A stretch of DNA of 64,000 bases from Bremia lactucae (GCF_004359215.1 NW_027152022.1:27273-91272); one strand, 5' to 3'. Positions 1 through 9,931 are shown, numbered from the stretch's first letter. Numbers and translations: made by a program. The notes: generated from the sequence alone by a model not told the origin.

Positions 1-35
1 TGTGGTCCTTGGACGGACTACAAAGTGCTACCAGG
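1..35 (-). other. 5' leader and primer binding site of element A0
   Basis: Read on the minus strand this stretch holds CC followed by TGGTAGCACT, the primer-binding-site motif seen after every LTR in this window, then a leader matching the one after the A1 5' LTR at 46334-46383. The LTR at 36-485 is therefore the 5' LTR of a minus-strand family A element whose gag-pol lies beyond the left edge. Confidence 0.75.
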
Positions 36-485
36 TGTAACGGGGCACTGCGACTTGTACTGTTTCAGTACAAGTCCACTTCACACTGCTTCAGATGTGA
101 GTGGTGCCTCTCGTTAGGTGACGTACACTGTACGTATAGAGGAAGACTTCTCTTAAGGCAAGTTAGCTTAAGAGTGTAAAATGAAAACTGTATTAATATA
201 GTTAAGTGTCTTGTTAATCTATCTTTGTAAATGTTGTCTTAACTATAAACTAATACTAAACATGTAAATGAATTCTTATCTATCTTATCTCGTAACTCTC
301 TTTGATTACTTCTACAGCTGATTAGTCTGCGGAATAAATAGACATAATGGTCTATACCTATTTATGGATAAGAATTCAGGAAATTACTATTTAAAGTAAT
401 TTCCTCCAAATATTATCTATCTATTAGATAATATTAATTAACAACCTTTTAGTGTTAATTTCATGTAACGATACACCCCGTTACA
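36..485 (-). repeat. LTR, family A (A0)
   Basis: A 450 bp LTR in minus orientation. On the minus strand it starts TGTAACGGGGTGTATCG and ends GTGCCCCGTTACA. It matches the A1 5' LTR (45890-46333) along its length. It interrupts a family B LTR: the sequence resuming at 486 is the 3' part of LTR B. The 5 bp at 486-490 (aggat) should be one target-site copy; its partner lies off the window. Confidence 0.88.
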
Positions 486-614
486 AGGATTCCTTAAGCT
501 TGAATAGCTTGTAGGACTCCCTGAGTTGTTAAACCGATTAGTTCAATAGAACTAAGTGACTCTTTGAGTCTGAAAGTCTTCTTTTGACTTTAGGAGCGAG
601 GTAGCTCCGCTACA
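486..614 (+). repeat. 5' LTR fragment, family B (B1)
   Basis: Matches the last 129 bp of the B1 3' LTR (2972-3455), ending GCTCCGCTACA. The upstream part was split away by insertion of A0. Confidence 0.9.
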
Positions 615-616
615 CC

Positions 617-633
617 TGGTAGCACTCGTAGTC
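617..633 (+). other. Primer binding site of B1
   Basis: TGGTAGCACTCGTAGTC starts two bases after the LTR end. The TGG is complementary to a tRNA CCA tail. Families A and B share TGGTAGCACTC; C and D have close variants, so they probably use the same or a related tRNA primer. I cannot name the tRNA. Confidence 0.75.
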
Positions 634-674
634 AATCTACGCCTGAGTCACTTCGAGACTAAACCCCCACGAAA

Positions 675-1277
675 ATGGAAGAGGTTCCAGAATTGTCAAA
701 TGACAAGGTCAAAACCTTATTTGGGCTTGAGCACGTGAAATTTATTATCTCCCAGGGACCAGAGGTCCTGCATGCAAGGCTTGAAGCTTTCATGCGGTAC
801 GAAGCCTCCCTGATCGGTCAGGTACAGGACCATTTAGCGGCATCTATGCCAACCCGGTACATCTCTGTACCTGACTCAGAGCCGAGAGCTCGCCCTCTAA
901 CTGTAAATGTGAAGACATGTTAGGGAAAAGAGGGAGAAAATCTCCTTTTTTGGATAAAATGTCAATTGATTCCGCCTTGTTCTTAACAGAACGGCAAAAG
1001 GTGGCTATGCCCATTTCCAAACTTGGAGGTAGAGCCATGGAGTGGGCACTATCGTGCAGCACGTCCATAAACGACGCTTTTCCCTCATGGGACGCTAAAA
1101 AAGCAAATGACCAGCATGTATGCACCACCTGGTTAGGCTTTTGGCATGCGAGCACGGCTCCTAGCGACTCGACAGGGTAAAAGAACCCTAGGAGACTTTG
1201 TCCAGGAGTTGAGAACTCTCGTTGCATCTATGCATCAAGACCCGGTGCAAGAAGCAATTGTAGTAACCATCTTTATG
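675..1277 (+). pseudogene. Truncated gag, family B (B1)
   Basis: Gag is the structural protein that packages the element RNA. The start ATG at 675 gives MEEVPELSNDKVKTLFGLEH, matching B2 and B3 gag starts, with a few residues lost near codon 9. Frames shift near 915, 1110 and 1150, but the blocks LFLTERQKVAM, SKLGGRAMEWAL and LGDFVQELRTLVASMHQDP show the retrotransposon Gag core. The zinc knuckle end is deleted: the sequence jumps from the VVTIFM codons at about 1277 straight into pol spacer. It cannot make a working Gag. Confidence 0.85.
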
Positions 1278-2575
1278 AAGCTGCACTTAGTGCGCGAAAT
1301 GGGTCATCGATCCTTAAAGATCCTACGGATCCCTTTATTCCTTGATTAAGGAATTCCAAGATGTGGTATGTAATAATCCACCATTTGTTTTACCTCCCGA
1401 CAGAGGTGTTCGTCATGAAATCGACTTGGTTCCGGGAACCAAATACTGTGTCACAAGACAATCGCCTTTACCAAGGAAGCAGTGTGACGTCATTGACGAT
1501 CTCTTCCGTGCTAAGCACGGGGCTGGAATAATACGAGAGAGCAACTCTCCTCATTCGACACCGACATTTTGTGTCAAAAAGCCAAATGGTAAATGGCGCA
1601 TTGTACATGCTTATAATAAGCTTAATGCTGTCACTATACCCATTTATGTTCTTCAAAACAATATGCTGGGATGTACAATGTACAGTGCATTGGACTTAGT
1701 CGATGGTACTACCAATTGCTCGTGCGAGCTAGCGATATCCCGCTTGCAGCGGTTAGCACCCCAAGCGGCATTTAATGGAAGTGGCTGGTTATGCCACAAG
1801 GGCTTTCCAATGCCCCGGTAACATTTAATCGTCTAGTGACGCAACTGTTTCGCCCTCATCGAGGTTATGCACAGACTTATTTCGATGATATTTGTCCCTA
1901 GTCGTGCGGAGCAGGGTCGGTCGGATATGATAAACCATTTAGACCATTTGCGAGCAGTGCTCGAGTGTATGCGCACAAATAAATTGTGTGCCAATGCATC
2001 TAAATGCATTTTTGGTGCAGACGAATAGAATGCTTCATTGGAAAGCGAGGCCTTAGAGCGGACCCCGCTAAGGTAAAAGCCATAATAGATTGGCCGGTTC
2101 CTAAAAGCCAAAAGGATTTGCGTAAGTGGTTGGGTCTCGCCAATCATTTACACAAATATAGCGAAAATTACGCTGATATGGCTAGGCCATTATCTAATCT
2201 CCTTAAAAGGGATACAGAATGGTGCTAGACTAGCACCGAAAATAATGTTTTTCGAGCAGTTAAGGATAGTCTTATCCATGTCCCGATTCTGGCACTGCCG
2301 AACCAAATTGGCCTTTCAGTGTCGTCTGTGACGCAGCAGACTTTGCCATTGGCAGTGCTCTGTCACAAACAGATGTTGATGGGCATGAACGTGTTATTGC
2401 GTTCGAACCTAGACAGCTTAAAGCTGCGGAAAAGAACTACCCACTTCATGACAAAGAGTTACTTGCTATGAAGTATGCTCTCGTCAAATTCAGAGCTCAT
2501 CTGCTCGGCTCTAAGCCGTTTGTGATATATACAGATCACGCGTCATTACGCACGGTGACTAAGTCGCCCCATTAA
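1278..2575 (+). pseudogene. Reverse transcriptase and RNase H remnant, family B (B1)
   Basis: RT copies element RNA into DNA. An open stretch at 1342-1821 covers the spacer end and RT start, with EIDLVPGTKYCVTRQ, PTFCVKKPNGKWRIVHAYNK and motif A as YSALDLVDG. A 1 bp deletion right after motif A throws the frame, and about 21 bp are missing before it. Later blocks in other frames include the tether motif (DWPVPKSQKDLRKWLGLANH, about 2088-2147) and RNase H (KNYPLHDKELLAMKYALVKF in conceptual frame, 2435-2495). It stops at the deletion junction near 2575. The same two lesions occur in B2. Confidence 0.87.
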
Positions 2576-2576
2576 G

Positions 2577-2943
2577 CGGAGTGAACCTATTCACTATAAG
2601 CTTTAGCTTTCGCTATCTCGGCAGCCCGACGACGAGCTCTTTCCTCTATGAGGATTAGCCGCTCTTGCTCTTCATCGAGCGGATTCGTAATGATGTTGGA
2701 CTCAGGGTCCCGTGTCCTGCTTAATGCAGTTAAGACATCAGCGGCACCACGTTCTGGGGACGGATTCGGGGCCCGCCGACGTTCATCCGGACGGACGAGA
2801 TAGCGTGAGAGAACGACGCTCTTTCTCCTCCTCCTGTGATGGAGAGTGACTTTCAAAGTCCACCATTCCCTCTTTGTCGAGGAACGTGCTACGAGTCTGT
2901 GACTCACGCTTGATTGTAAAAAAAATGCAGCGAATGTTGTCAC
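2577..2943 (-). pseudogene. Antisense ORF remnant, N-terminal half (B1)
   Basis: Open on the minus strand, opposite to gag-pol. From about residue 48 it reads RPDERRRAPNPSPERGAADV, then SRTRDPESNIITNPLDEEQE and a Glu/Arg/Ala-rich helix (ERLILIEERARRRAAEIAK). It is nearly identical to the first 120 codons of the antisense gene of B2 (18713 onward). The original ATG segment is lost through a small deletion at about 2922, and the gene is cut at 2577 by the deletion that removed integrase. The function is unknown. Confidence 0.7.
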
Positions 2944-2971
2944 TCGGTATCAACAGTCTGATGGGAAGGGG

Positions 2972-3455
2972 TGTAGTGGGGCTACATCGGTTAGAGAACC
3001 GTTGTTGTGGGACCTCTACTTTATGGGTAAAATTTTCTTTTATCTAACTTTTAAACTAGTTAGTTACTTAAATCTCAGTTATTATGGGTAAAAATGTGGT
3101 CGCCGCAAGATATAAATCTGGCGGCCACAATCAATTTTAAATTAGCTAGGGTAAGGTTTTTAGATATAAATAATTAAATAAAGTGCAGTTCCCCTTTTGA
3201 TCTTAAAGCTCTAAGTGCCTTTCTAAGGCTTGCGCATTGATCTGTAAAAGAAAGAAGCCGTTCTGAGGTATATCCTCTTGGGCACTAATTGCCACTTGGT
3301 TCTACGAACCCCTAAATTCTTGAACTAGGATTCCTTAATCTTTTATAGCTTGCTGGACTCCCTGAGTTGTTAAACCCATTAGTTCAATAGAACTAAGTGA
3401 CTCTCTGAGTCTGAAAGTCTTCCTCTGACTTTAGGAGCGAGGTAGCTCCGCTACA
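2972..3455 (+). repeat. 3' LTR, family B (B1)
   Basis: A 484 bp LTR from TGTAGTGGGGCTACATCGG to GCTCCGCTACA, preceded by a purine-rich tract at 2961-2971 (atgggaagggg), the plus-strand priming site. It matches the B2 and B3 LTRs, which are in minus orientation. The likely right target-site copy is 3456-3460 (gtggt). Confidence 0.92.
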
Positions 3456-4427
3456 GTGGTGGTGTCTTTGATGACAAAATATTTCGACTGGTCTCAGATC
3501 GAGACTCCAGATTCACGGCGGACTTTTGGCAATTTGTGTTTAAATCTGTTTAAAATGTCAACTTCTGACCTTCCTGATACAGATGGTCAGACAGAACGTA
3601 CAGATCGTATCCTCGAAGAGATACTTCGCGAATACATCCACTCTTTTAGGAGTTAGAGCGAGTTCTTGCCGATAGTAAAGTTTGCCATCAAAAATTTAGT
3701 GCATGCTTCTACAAAGCATACATTATTTTTCGTGTACGGCTTACGCGATCCACGCATACTTACCTTGCTTGAGAGTAGCATTTATTCAAGGAAGGGAGGG
3801 ACTCGCTCGAGTAAATAACAATCTAGCTCTTGCTCATCACGTTTGAACCAACGTTCAATGCGAAGGATACCAATGTTGATTCAATCTACATTGAAGCGGA
3901 CAAACTTAGTAATAGCGATAACGGTATTGCTGCCTTTAGTGACGATGCTGAAATACTCAGCATCGAAACCAATGATATTAGTGAGAGCAGTAATGCTCTC
4001 AATAGTAAGGAGAATGACATCTCCGCAGTGAGCACCAGTCACACTAAAGACAAAAACAAAACCGAGTCAGCAGGAGAATTCCTGCTGGCTAGAGAAACAG
4101 TGGTCCATTTTGTACAGGATTATATCGCTGACGCGGTGGGCCGACATAATCGGAACTCTGACAAATTGGAAGAGCAAAATTGTTTCATTTAATGTTTACG
4201 ACCTAGTCCTACTGGCTACAGTTAATCTACATAAACATGTAGTGACGGATGTGGGCAGCAATAAATTACTGCCCAGGCATGTCGGCTCGTTTCGTGTACT
4301 ACATCGCCAACGCAGCGCGTACACGATCGATCTGCCTCGTAAGATTCGTAAACATTCTACATTTTATGTCGGGCGTCTCCACCCGTACCATCAGTACGAC
4401 GCTTCTCCCGATTGTGAATCACCCTAG
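3456..4427 (+). pseudogene. Integrase C-terminal half, family D/A (D0)
   Basis: Integrase inserts the DNA copy into the genome. The fragment starts inside the catalytic core (VSLMTKYFDWSQIETPDSR matches the D-D region around SDRDxRFTAEFW of A1), keeps DTDGQTERTDRILEEILRE including the catalytic Glu, then has a long Ser/Asp-rich linker open at 3830-4192, then the GPY/F domain at 4200-4400 (DLVLLATVNLHKHVVTDVGS, FRVLHRQRSAYTIDL, TFYVGRLHPYHQY). At least three frameshifts. B1 is inserted at its left edge. Confidence 0.87.
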
Positions 4428-5042
4428 AACGGTCTAGGGCGTCTGTCAAAGCCTGATGTTCCCAAGCTAAAGCATGGTAGTCTCGGGCAGAGCTTGGTTC
4501 TCAGAAATTAGAGGTTCTACCGCATCGTCCAAGGATGAGATCTTTTTTCGAGATTTCACCAGCTCGTTTTGAAGAAACTGATATGTCCATTCGTTTACCC
4601 GTTGATTAGCCGCAAGTTGACGACAGTTTTTCAACAATAATGGAGGACGTAATCCAAGTCACGGTGTTGACTCGGGTTCGGCGAATGAGGCGAGCCCAAA
4701 TTTCCTCCCCCTCCACATCCATTAACAAATCTGAGTGGAGAGTCGTTTCTTCTTGAACGCTTCTCGAACCATGTGATCTGAGAGGTATTCGAACGAGTTA
4801 TCTCGTTCGTTCGCGAGGGTTTCCACCCTCGCATGGGTAGTTGAAAATCTCGTATTCAACTGATGATGGACGTTGCAAGTCTCGTTCGACCGTACGACGA
4901 GACCCTTCCTCCTTGACAGAAGGTCCATCATAGAACGAGCGCTCTCCACGCTAGTAAAAGGATTAAAGGTTCTCAATCCCTTCGCGCATTTCACAAGAGA
5001 TGAGCGTCGTCCGATGATGCTTAAGAAGATTATGCCTCCTTA
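4357..5042 (-). pseudogene. Antisense ORF, family D (D0)
   Basis: Minus-strand ORF downstream of and overlapping the D0 integrase. From high to low coordinate it has KCAKGLRTFNPFTSVESAR, homologous to SRCAMRLMFCNRFTGARGA of A1, a Glu/Asn/Leu-rich probable coiled coil (NQRVNEWTYQFLQNELVKS), and ends RRTDGTGGDARHKM and TAG at 4357-4359. That stop lies opposite the pol codons for TFYVG, the same place as in A2 (56153) and A1. The antisense frame is one base out of register with pol (low coordinate = pol codon + 1). One frameshift near 4470. The N-terminal half is lost at the junction near 5045. Confidence 0.65.
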
Positions 5043-5055
5043 GGGCCTTAGGGGC

Positions 5056-5832
5056 ATGAGGCGCGAAAGGGCATCAGCGACGACATTAAGTTGTCCTGGT
5101 TTATATTCCACGGAGAAGCAGTACGCCGCGAAGAAAGACAACCATCTCGCCATTCTTTGCGAGGAGTGCATATTTCATGGAAAGAGTTCCTTGTCATGCA
5201 CTGGATAACTGCGTTCAGTGGTTGACGCTGACGCATATGATAGCAGACGACGCGCTCTGCGACGTCTGGGTCATATTCCATTCACGCACAGACGATTGCA
5301 AAATCGCTGGCGCAACAGACCACATAAAATGGCCTGTCTTGGTCCGCAATCGCCAGGATTGGCGATTGCAACAAGTTTTGCTTGATCCTTTCAAAGGAAC
5401 GCTGACAATCGGCGTTCCACGACCACTTAACATTTTTCTTCATCAAAGAAGAAAGATGTACTGTCTTGCGGGAGTCCTTGGGTTAGCACGCCGCTAAGCC
5501 GAGGGACTTTCGAAGTCCCTTTACATCGACTGGTACAAGCCAGTCGGTGATCGCCTTTATATTTTTTCGGATCAGGGCGCACACCGTGGCTACCCACGAT
5601 GCCCTAAAGAAGTTGTACTTCGTCTGCAGGCGACTATAGACTTCTTGAGATTTGCATACAAGTTATGCTTAAGCACAAGTGTAAGAATCTTTCGGACTTG
5701 GTAACGATGATTTCAACGTCCGACTTTCCGCCTGGGCCTGCTATGAACGAAGACATCATCAAATACTCGGTGTGAAATCGTGCACCGATCTCAACAGATT
5801 GGTTTCGCATCTATTGAATGTCGCTAACCCAT
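5056..5832 (-). pseudogene. RT to RNase H fragment, family A/D
   Basis: Reading leftward from 5832: TFNRCETNLLRSVHDFTPSI (RT palm), a YFDD-like site broken by a 1 bp deletion, the tether region, then RNase H (RSFERIKQNLLQSPILAI, ADQDRPFYVVC, then YDPDVAERVVCYHMRQRQP) and VEYKPGQLNVVADALSR at the left end. Part of RNase H between about 5130 and 5160 is deleted. At 5832 it is joined directly to an integrase core fragment; at about 5050 it abuts the D0 antisense ORF. Both are recombination joints. Confidence 0.8.
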
Positions 5833-5834
5833 GG

Positions 5835-6082
5835 AATCGAAATATCGTGTCACTAAAGACACGATCACAGCTTTTGGCTGCGTTCGACTTTGGGACGGCA
5901 GCAAGATGTACCATCTTGCTAAAACGGTAAAAAAACAGCAATATCATTATTCTTGTGGGTGTCTTCGGGGAAGCCGAAGACGAAGTCCATAGATACGGAC
6001 TGCCAACACTCTGCCAGAACAGGCATATATTGTAACGGATCACGGGATGAAGGGCTGGGCTTTACTCGTTGACAAACTGCCA
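5835..6082 (-). pseudogene. Integrase catalytic core start (D1 block d)
   Basis: On the minus strand: CQ..N..SPALHP, then CQSVGSPYLWTSSSASPKTP (frameshifted form of WQSVSVDFVFGFPED), FYRFSKMVHLAAVPKSNAAK and SDTIFRFHGLA. It corresponds to A1 51250-51500. It begins exactly where the plus-strand zinc-binding block ends in the ancestral order (GCTTGC-AAG then GTTTGTCAACG). Confidence 0.8.
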
Positions 6083-6235
6083 TAATGATTTGCACTACGC
6101 ATCATGTTTGAGTACAACAATGCACCAATAAGTGGTCATCGTGGACGTGAGAAGACTTATCTCACGATAAGTCGCGACTTCTACTGGCCACGCCAGTATG
6201 AGTTCGTCCGCAAGTACATACATGCTTGCAAAGAA
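6083..6235 (+). pseudogene. Integrase zinc-binding domain (D1 block e, inverted)
   Basis: NDLHYASCLSTTM region then NAPISGHRGREKTYLTISRD and FYWPRQYEFVRKYIHAC: the H-H half and first Cys of the integrase HHCC domain, on the plus strand although the rest of D1 is minus. The second Cys lies across the breakpoint in block d. Confidence 0.82.
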
Positions 6236-6629
6236 AGCAGCCCACACCTCTCGCAAAGAATGGCGAGATGGTTGTCTTTCTTTGCGGAGTATAATTTCTA
6301 CGTGGAGTATAAACCAGGACGACTTAAAAGTCGTCGCTGATGCCATTTAGCGTCGGCTGCGCAAATCAACAGTGAGCATAAGGCCACTGTTGCAACAATA
6401 AGTGTTCTGTCGTTAGCATTACTCGACGACGTTAGAAGATTTTATCAAGAAGAAAAGGCTCTTAAAGGGTTAATGGATAATATTAGAAATCCATCCCAAC
6501 AATCTTTAAAAGGATTGTCGAGATTGTATCGATCCTCAACAGATCGACATAAAACACGCAATGGTTTATTGTTTTATACAGACGTTGCTGGCGACACACC
6601 TCGTGTCATCAACCCTATTGCAAATTCGC
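6236..6629 (+). pseudogene. RNase H end and integrase start (D1 block f, inverted)
   Basis: Plus strand: SSPHLSQRMARWLSFFAEYN, FYVEYKPGRLK (RNase H C-terminal end), then a spacer and SLKGLSRLYRSSTDRHKTRN, GLLFYTDVAGDTPRVI (integrase N-terminal extension). It ends in CATCAACCC, which in A1 would be followed by the block e sequence AATGATTTGC. Confidence 0.82.
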
Positions 6630-7196
6630 TGGTATCACAGACCACATGCAAAGGTCAGTCCTGGTTTGCAATCACCAGGATTGGCGATTGCATCAAGCTT
6701 TTCTTGATGCCCTCGAAGGAACGCTGGCAATCAACGTTCCATGACCACTTTACATTTTCTTTAACAAAGAAGAAGGATGTACCGTCATTTTGGCATAATT
6801 GCGAGAGTACTTGTGCAGGTACGCCGCGAAACCGAGAAGCTTTATCAGTTTCTTTACATCAATTGGTACAGGCCAATCGGTTATCGCCTTGATCTTTTTT
6901 GGATCCAAGCGTACACCATGTTTACCCACGATGCACTTAAGAAGTGGTATTTCGCTTGCAGCGATTATACACTTCTTGAGGTTTGCATACAACTTATACT
7001 TACACATAAGTGTAAGAACCTGACGAGCGTAAGTTTTATGAGCTTCCACGTCCGTCTTTCTGTCCATGGCCCGGCTATGAACGAAGACATCACCAAAATA
7101 GCTCGGTGCAAAATCCCGCACCGACCTCAAAGATTGATTACACATGTTAAATGTCGCAGGGGCATTACTAAGTCCCTGTGGCATGACTAGTGACCC
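6630..7196 (-). pseudogene. RT palm to RNase H start (D1 block g)
   Basis: Minus strand: MPQGLSNAPATFNMCNQSLR, SYFGDVFVHSRAMD, then KAITDWPVPIDVKKLIKLLG, SLLKKM and the RNase H start (DRPLHVVCDTSEFAIG). The catalytic YFDD box reads YFGD, with Asp to Gly, as in the copy at 43670. The block starts at CTAGTCATGCC, the direct continuation of ATGCTATGGGA that ends block i at 7407. Confidence 0.85.
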
Positions 7197-7406
7197 GGCT
7201 CTGCGTTAATGCAATATGACACAGACGGCGCAGAGCGCGTCGTCTGTTATCAGTCGCGTCAGCTTCAACCAGCCAAACGCAACTATCCAGGGCATGACAA
7301 GGAAATCTTGCCATGAAATATGTACTGGCTAAGTTTAGGGTCTATCTCTTGGGAGATAGACCGTTCATATGCACGGACCATGCGTCCTTACTCACGGCCG
7401 TTCCCA
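7197..7406 (+). pseudogene. RNase H middle (D1 block h, inverted)
   Basis: Plus strand: SALMQYDTDGAERVVCYQSR, LQPAKRNYPGHDKEILP, WEIDRSYARTMRPYSR (frameshifted form of GDRPFIVYTDHASLRTAV). Its left end continues EFAIG of block g and its right end (ACGGCCGT) continues into SPHLSQRMARW of block f. Confidence 0.82.
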
Positions 7407-8722
7407 TAGCATATTGATCGGGGTATAATGATTTGATAGAATCCATCCATCACATCCATTGACAATAGAAGATAGTGCTGTTTGACAAGCCATCAATGAT
7501 TACGTCTTTTCGTGGTATCGGTGTTTATGCCGGTACAGTTGCAGCGTTCAGTTTACTGAATGCATGCACTATCCGCCATCCTCCAGTTGCTTTACGCAAC
7601 CGAAGGTCGGAGAGCTATGTGGGGAAGTTGATTCCCTCACATGGCCCGCTGCTAAGCGTTCGGCAAGAATTTGTCGATGGCTATTACTTGTTCACGAGAC
7701 AATGGCCATTGCTTCATGACACAGTATTTCGAACTGGGATTAGGTCGATTTCGTATCGAGTGCCTCTTAGACAACTCGCACAGGTCTGATTCAGGGAAGA
7801 CATACTTAAAATTTTATTAGATCCTTATATGTAGGGTTTGTCTATAAAGGCTCTCAGGATTGGGACGTAAAGCATTCAATCCGAGTCTTCTCATCGAGGA
7901 CACTTTCGTCCATCGATGAGTTACTGAGAATCCATTTGTTCTCCGGAAATTCTACTGCCGACCGAATATCGGCCACGCAGTTGTCATCTGTGACAAGTAC
8001 GCACATCTGCTTGACTTTGTCACTACGCAGATCACGCAAAAACCGTTTCGGCTCTAGCGTTGGCAATTCAGTTATTCCCGATGTTAACTTCGTAGGCGCA
8101 ATAGATCAAGTCTATAAGCGCCTACACTTGATTTATTGCTCACTAAAACATTGATCATCTCAGTTTCTTATTTGAACTTATTTCCGAAGGTACCTGGAAC
8201 CTTTGAACCGCAGGTTTCCAGGGCCTTAGTCCTGAAGATTCTTAGAGACTTATTCCCAGAGAAATAATTTGGGGGGTATCCTCCCCAACTGCCTCTAGCT
8301 GTGGTTGCGCTACCACAGCGAGATCCCCTACGATCGACTCTCCAGTCGATCTAGGACTTTCGCACTGTCTCTTATAGACTAGCGTCTTAAACTTTCTTGG
8401 ATGTTGCTTCATAAGCAAGCATGCTTGTTTCGTACCACCCAACTTATTCGAGTGGTCGAACTTCGACACTGTATGTGCTTGTGCACAGCCGTCGGCAATT
8501 ATATTCACATCACAATGGTGGACCATCGACGCTGTCTGTGCTTGTGCACAGCGTCGGGATCTAACGCCACAATGTGTTGGGTATCACACTGAGGTATTGT
8601 GCAGTCATGATAACGACCGTACCACAAGTGGGGCCATTGCACTCGCTCGTAGGACATCCACACGCTTGTGGACGCCCCAAAACGTTCATCAGGTGACCAT
8701 CTGTTGAACAAGAGACAAACAT
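7407..8722 (-). pseudogene. Protease C-terminal spacer to RT start (D1 block i)
   Basis: Minus strand: SDGHLMNVLGRPQACGCPTS-type spacer (8720-8560), LPTLEPKRFLRDLRSDKVKQ with NKWILSNSSMDESVLDEKTR (8090-7854), then RT N-terminal blocks with WMDSIKSLYPDQYAM as a frameshifted form of MDGFYQI...GML. The same spacer is found in A1 at 49240-49560. The retropepsin core itself is missing: gag is joined to the spacer at about 8722. Confidence 0.82.
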
Positions 8723-9267
8723 CGTCATGGAATGGATTGTGAAGCTTGAGTTCCAAGGCCCAAGATTTGGCACGTCCGGCTAAGTTGGACATGCCCAAAT
8801 TTCACTTTCGTCGCATCACTAATACGACGAGCTTCTATGGCGTCGTCTAACTCGACGAACCATCTTAGAAAGGTGTCGCCTTCGACTGCCTTAAACTTAG
8901 ATATTTCTATCTGTAAGCTTTCGGCACGACGGCGGAAGCGTCGGTCCATTAGTAGCATATACATGCTGCTGTCTCAATAGTTCCAACTGTTGAGCACCCT
9001 ATTCTTTCAACACCTCTGTGTATTGATAGCCTTGTTGGAGAAGCGGGCCCCGTCGAGTTCGTGTTGAATGAACTCGGCCATGGCCGCAAGCTGTTCATCT
9101 CTGCCCAGAGTGTACAGCATAGCGCCAACGGCTGGCCCGTCTACGACCGAACTCATTCGTTCGATCTCTTTATTCTAGGTCAATCAAATGAGGAAATCTC
9201 TCACAAGTTGCGTGATAACCTTCTTGGGGGCTTGTAAGCTCTCTCCTTTTTCATCCAACTTGTCCAT
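8723..9267 (-). pseudogene. gag, family D (D1)
   Basis: ATG at 9267 gives MDKLDEKGESL. Further on come IERMSSVVDGPAVGAMLYTL and AAMAEFIQHELDG, matching ERMSLTVRSDAILAMLSGL and IAYFIKHELDE of A1 gag, then LQIEISKFKAVEGDTFLRWF with VELDDAIEARRISDATKVKF (Gag core) and LAGRAKSWALELKLHNPF in a shifted frame. The C-terminal half and zinc knuckle are deleted. It follows the LTR and primer binding site at the expected distance. Confidence 0.8.
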
Positions 9268-9750
9268 GTTGAATAGAACGTGCGTGGGCCGTTTACCGGA
9301 CTACGAAGCGCTACCAGGTATAACGGGGCACCTATCACTAGTACTAGTAAGTACTAGTTAACCTTACGCTGATTACAGTGTAGGTAGGGCTCCTCGAAAC
9401 TTCACGTACACAAGAGTACAGAGGAAGGCTTTTAGGTAGCTAAGGGTCTTTAGCTACCGAGATGGAATTCAATGGATTTGGAATTAGGGATAAGTAAAAC
9501 TTTATTCATATAATTAGTTTCCTACGTAGCGATCTTCTATCTACCACTGAACTTCTTGTATTAATATCTATGTATGGCGCCTCCTTGCACACCGCACAAT
9601 CGCGTCTTGAAACGGTTGGCGGGGTCAATATATACTTAAATCAGCCAATCAATAGAGCTAATGTCTTATTGCACCAATAATACCAAATTTGACATTATTG
9701 GAACTTTTCAAGTCAAAATGAATAAAGATAATAATTTTGCACTTCTTTAT

Positions 9751-9912
9751 TATTTCCTCGTAAAGGAAATAATATTTATCATTCCTCGTGTAGGAAATAA
9801 TATTTATTATTCCTCGTATAGAATAAAATAATTATTATTCCTCGTGTAGGAAATAATTTTTATTATTCCTCGTATAGGAAAAATATTCGTTATTCCTCGT
9901 ATAAGAAATAAT
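9751..9912. repeat. Tandem palindromic repeats in the D1 LTR
   Basis: About six units of 27-31 bp, each centred on a short inverted repeat of the form TTCCTCGTATAGGAA followed by an AT-rich spacer. The D2 LTR (27255-27300) and the D LTR at 42000-42045 have only one or two recognisable units, so the array grew in this copy. The U3 position suggests, but does not show, a promoter or enhancer role. Confidence 0.8.
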
Positions 9913-9931
9913 ACTAATGTAACGGGACACT

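Larger units (their letters stand above)
486..3455 (+). mobile_element. B1: internally deleted family B Ty3/gypsy element
   Basis: Plus-strand family B element of about 3 kb where intact relatives are about 7.5 kb. It keeps the right part of its 5' LTR (486-614), a primer binding site, a truncated gag, RT/RNase H, an antisense ORF remnant, polypurine tract and a full 3' LTR. Protease and integrase are gone. One deletion joins gag at about 1277 to the protease-RT spacer; another joins RNase H at about 2575 to the antisense ORF. The left part of its 5' LTR is separated by the nested A0 element. Confidence 0.88.

Noticed and set aside
6473..6892. Plus-strand 139-codon frame across D1 blocks f and g
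   Set aside because: The first half is integrase extension, but from about 6630 it is the reverse of RNase H and RT; the fused protein is an accident of the inversion.
9751..9912. CRISPR-like array
   Set aside because: Units touch each other without unique spacers, lie within an LTR and differ between units; the setting is eukaryotic.
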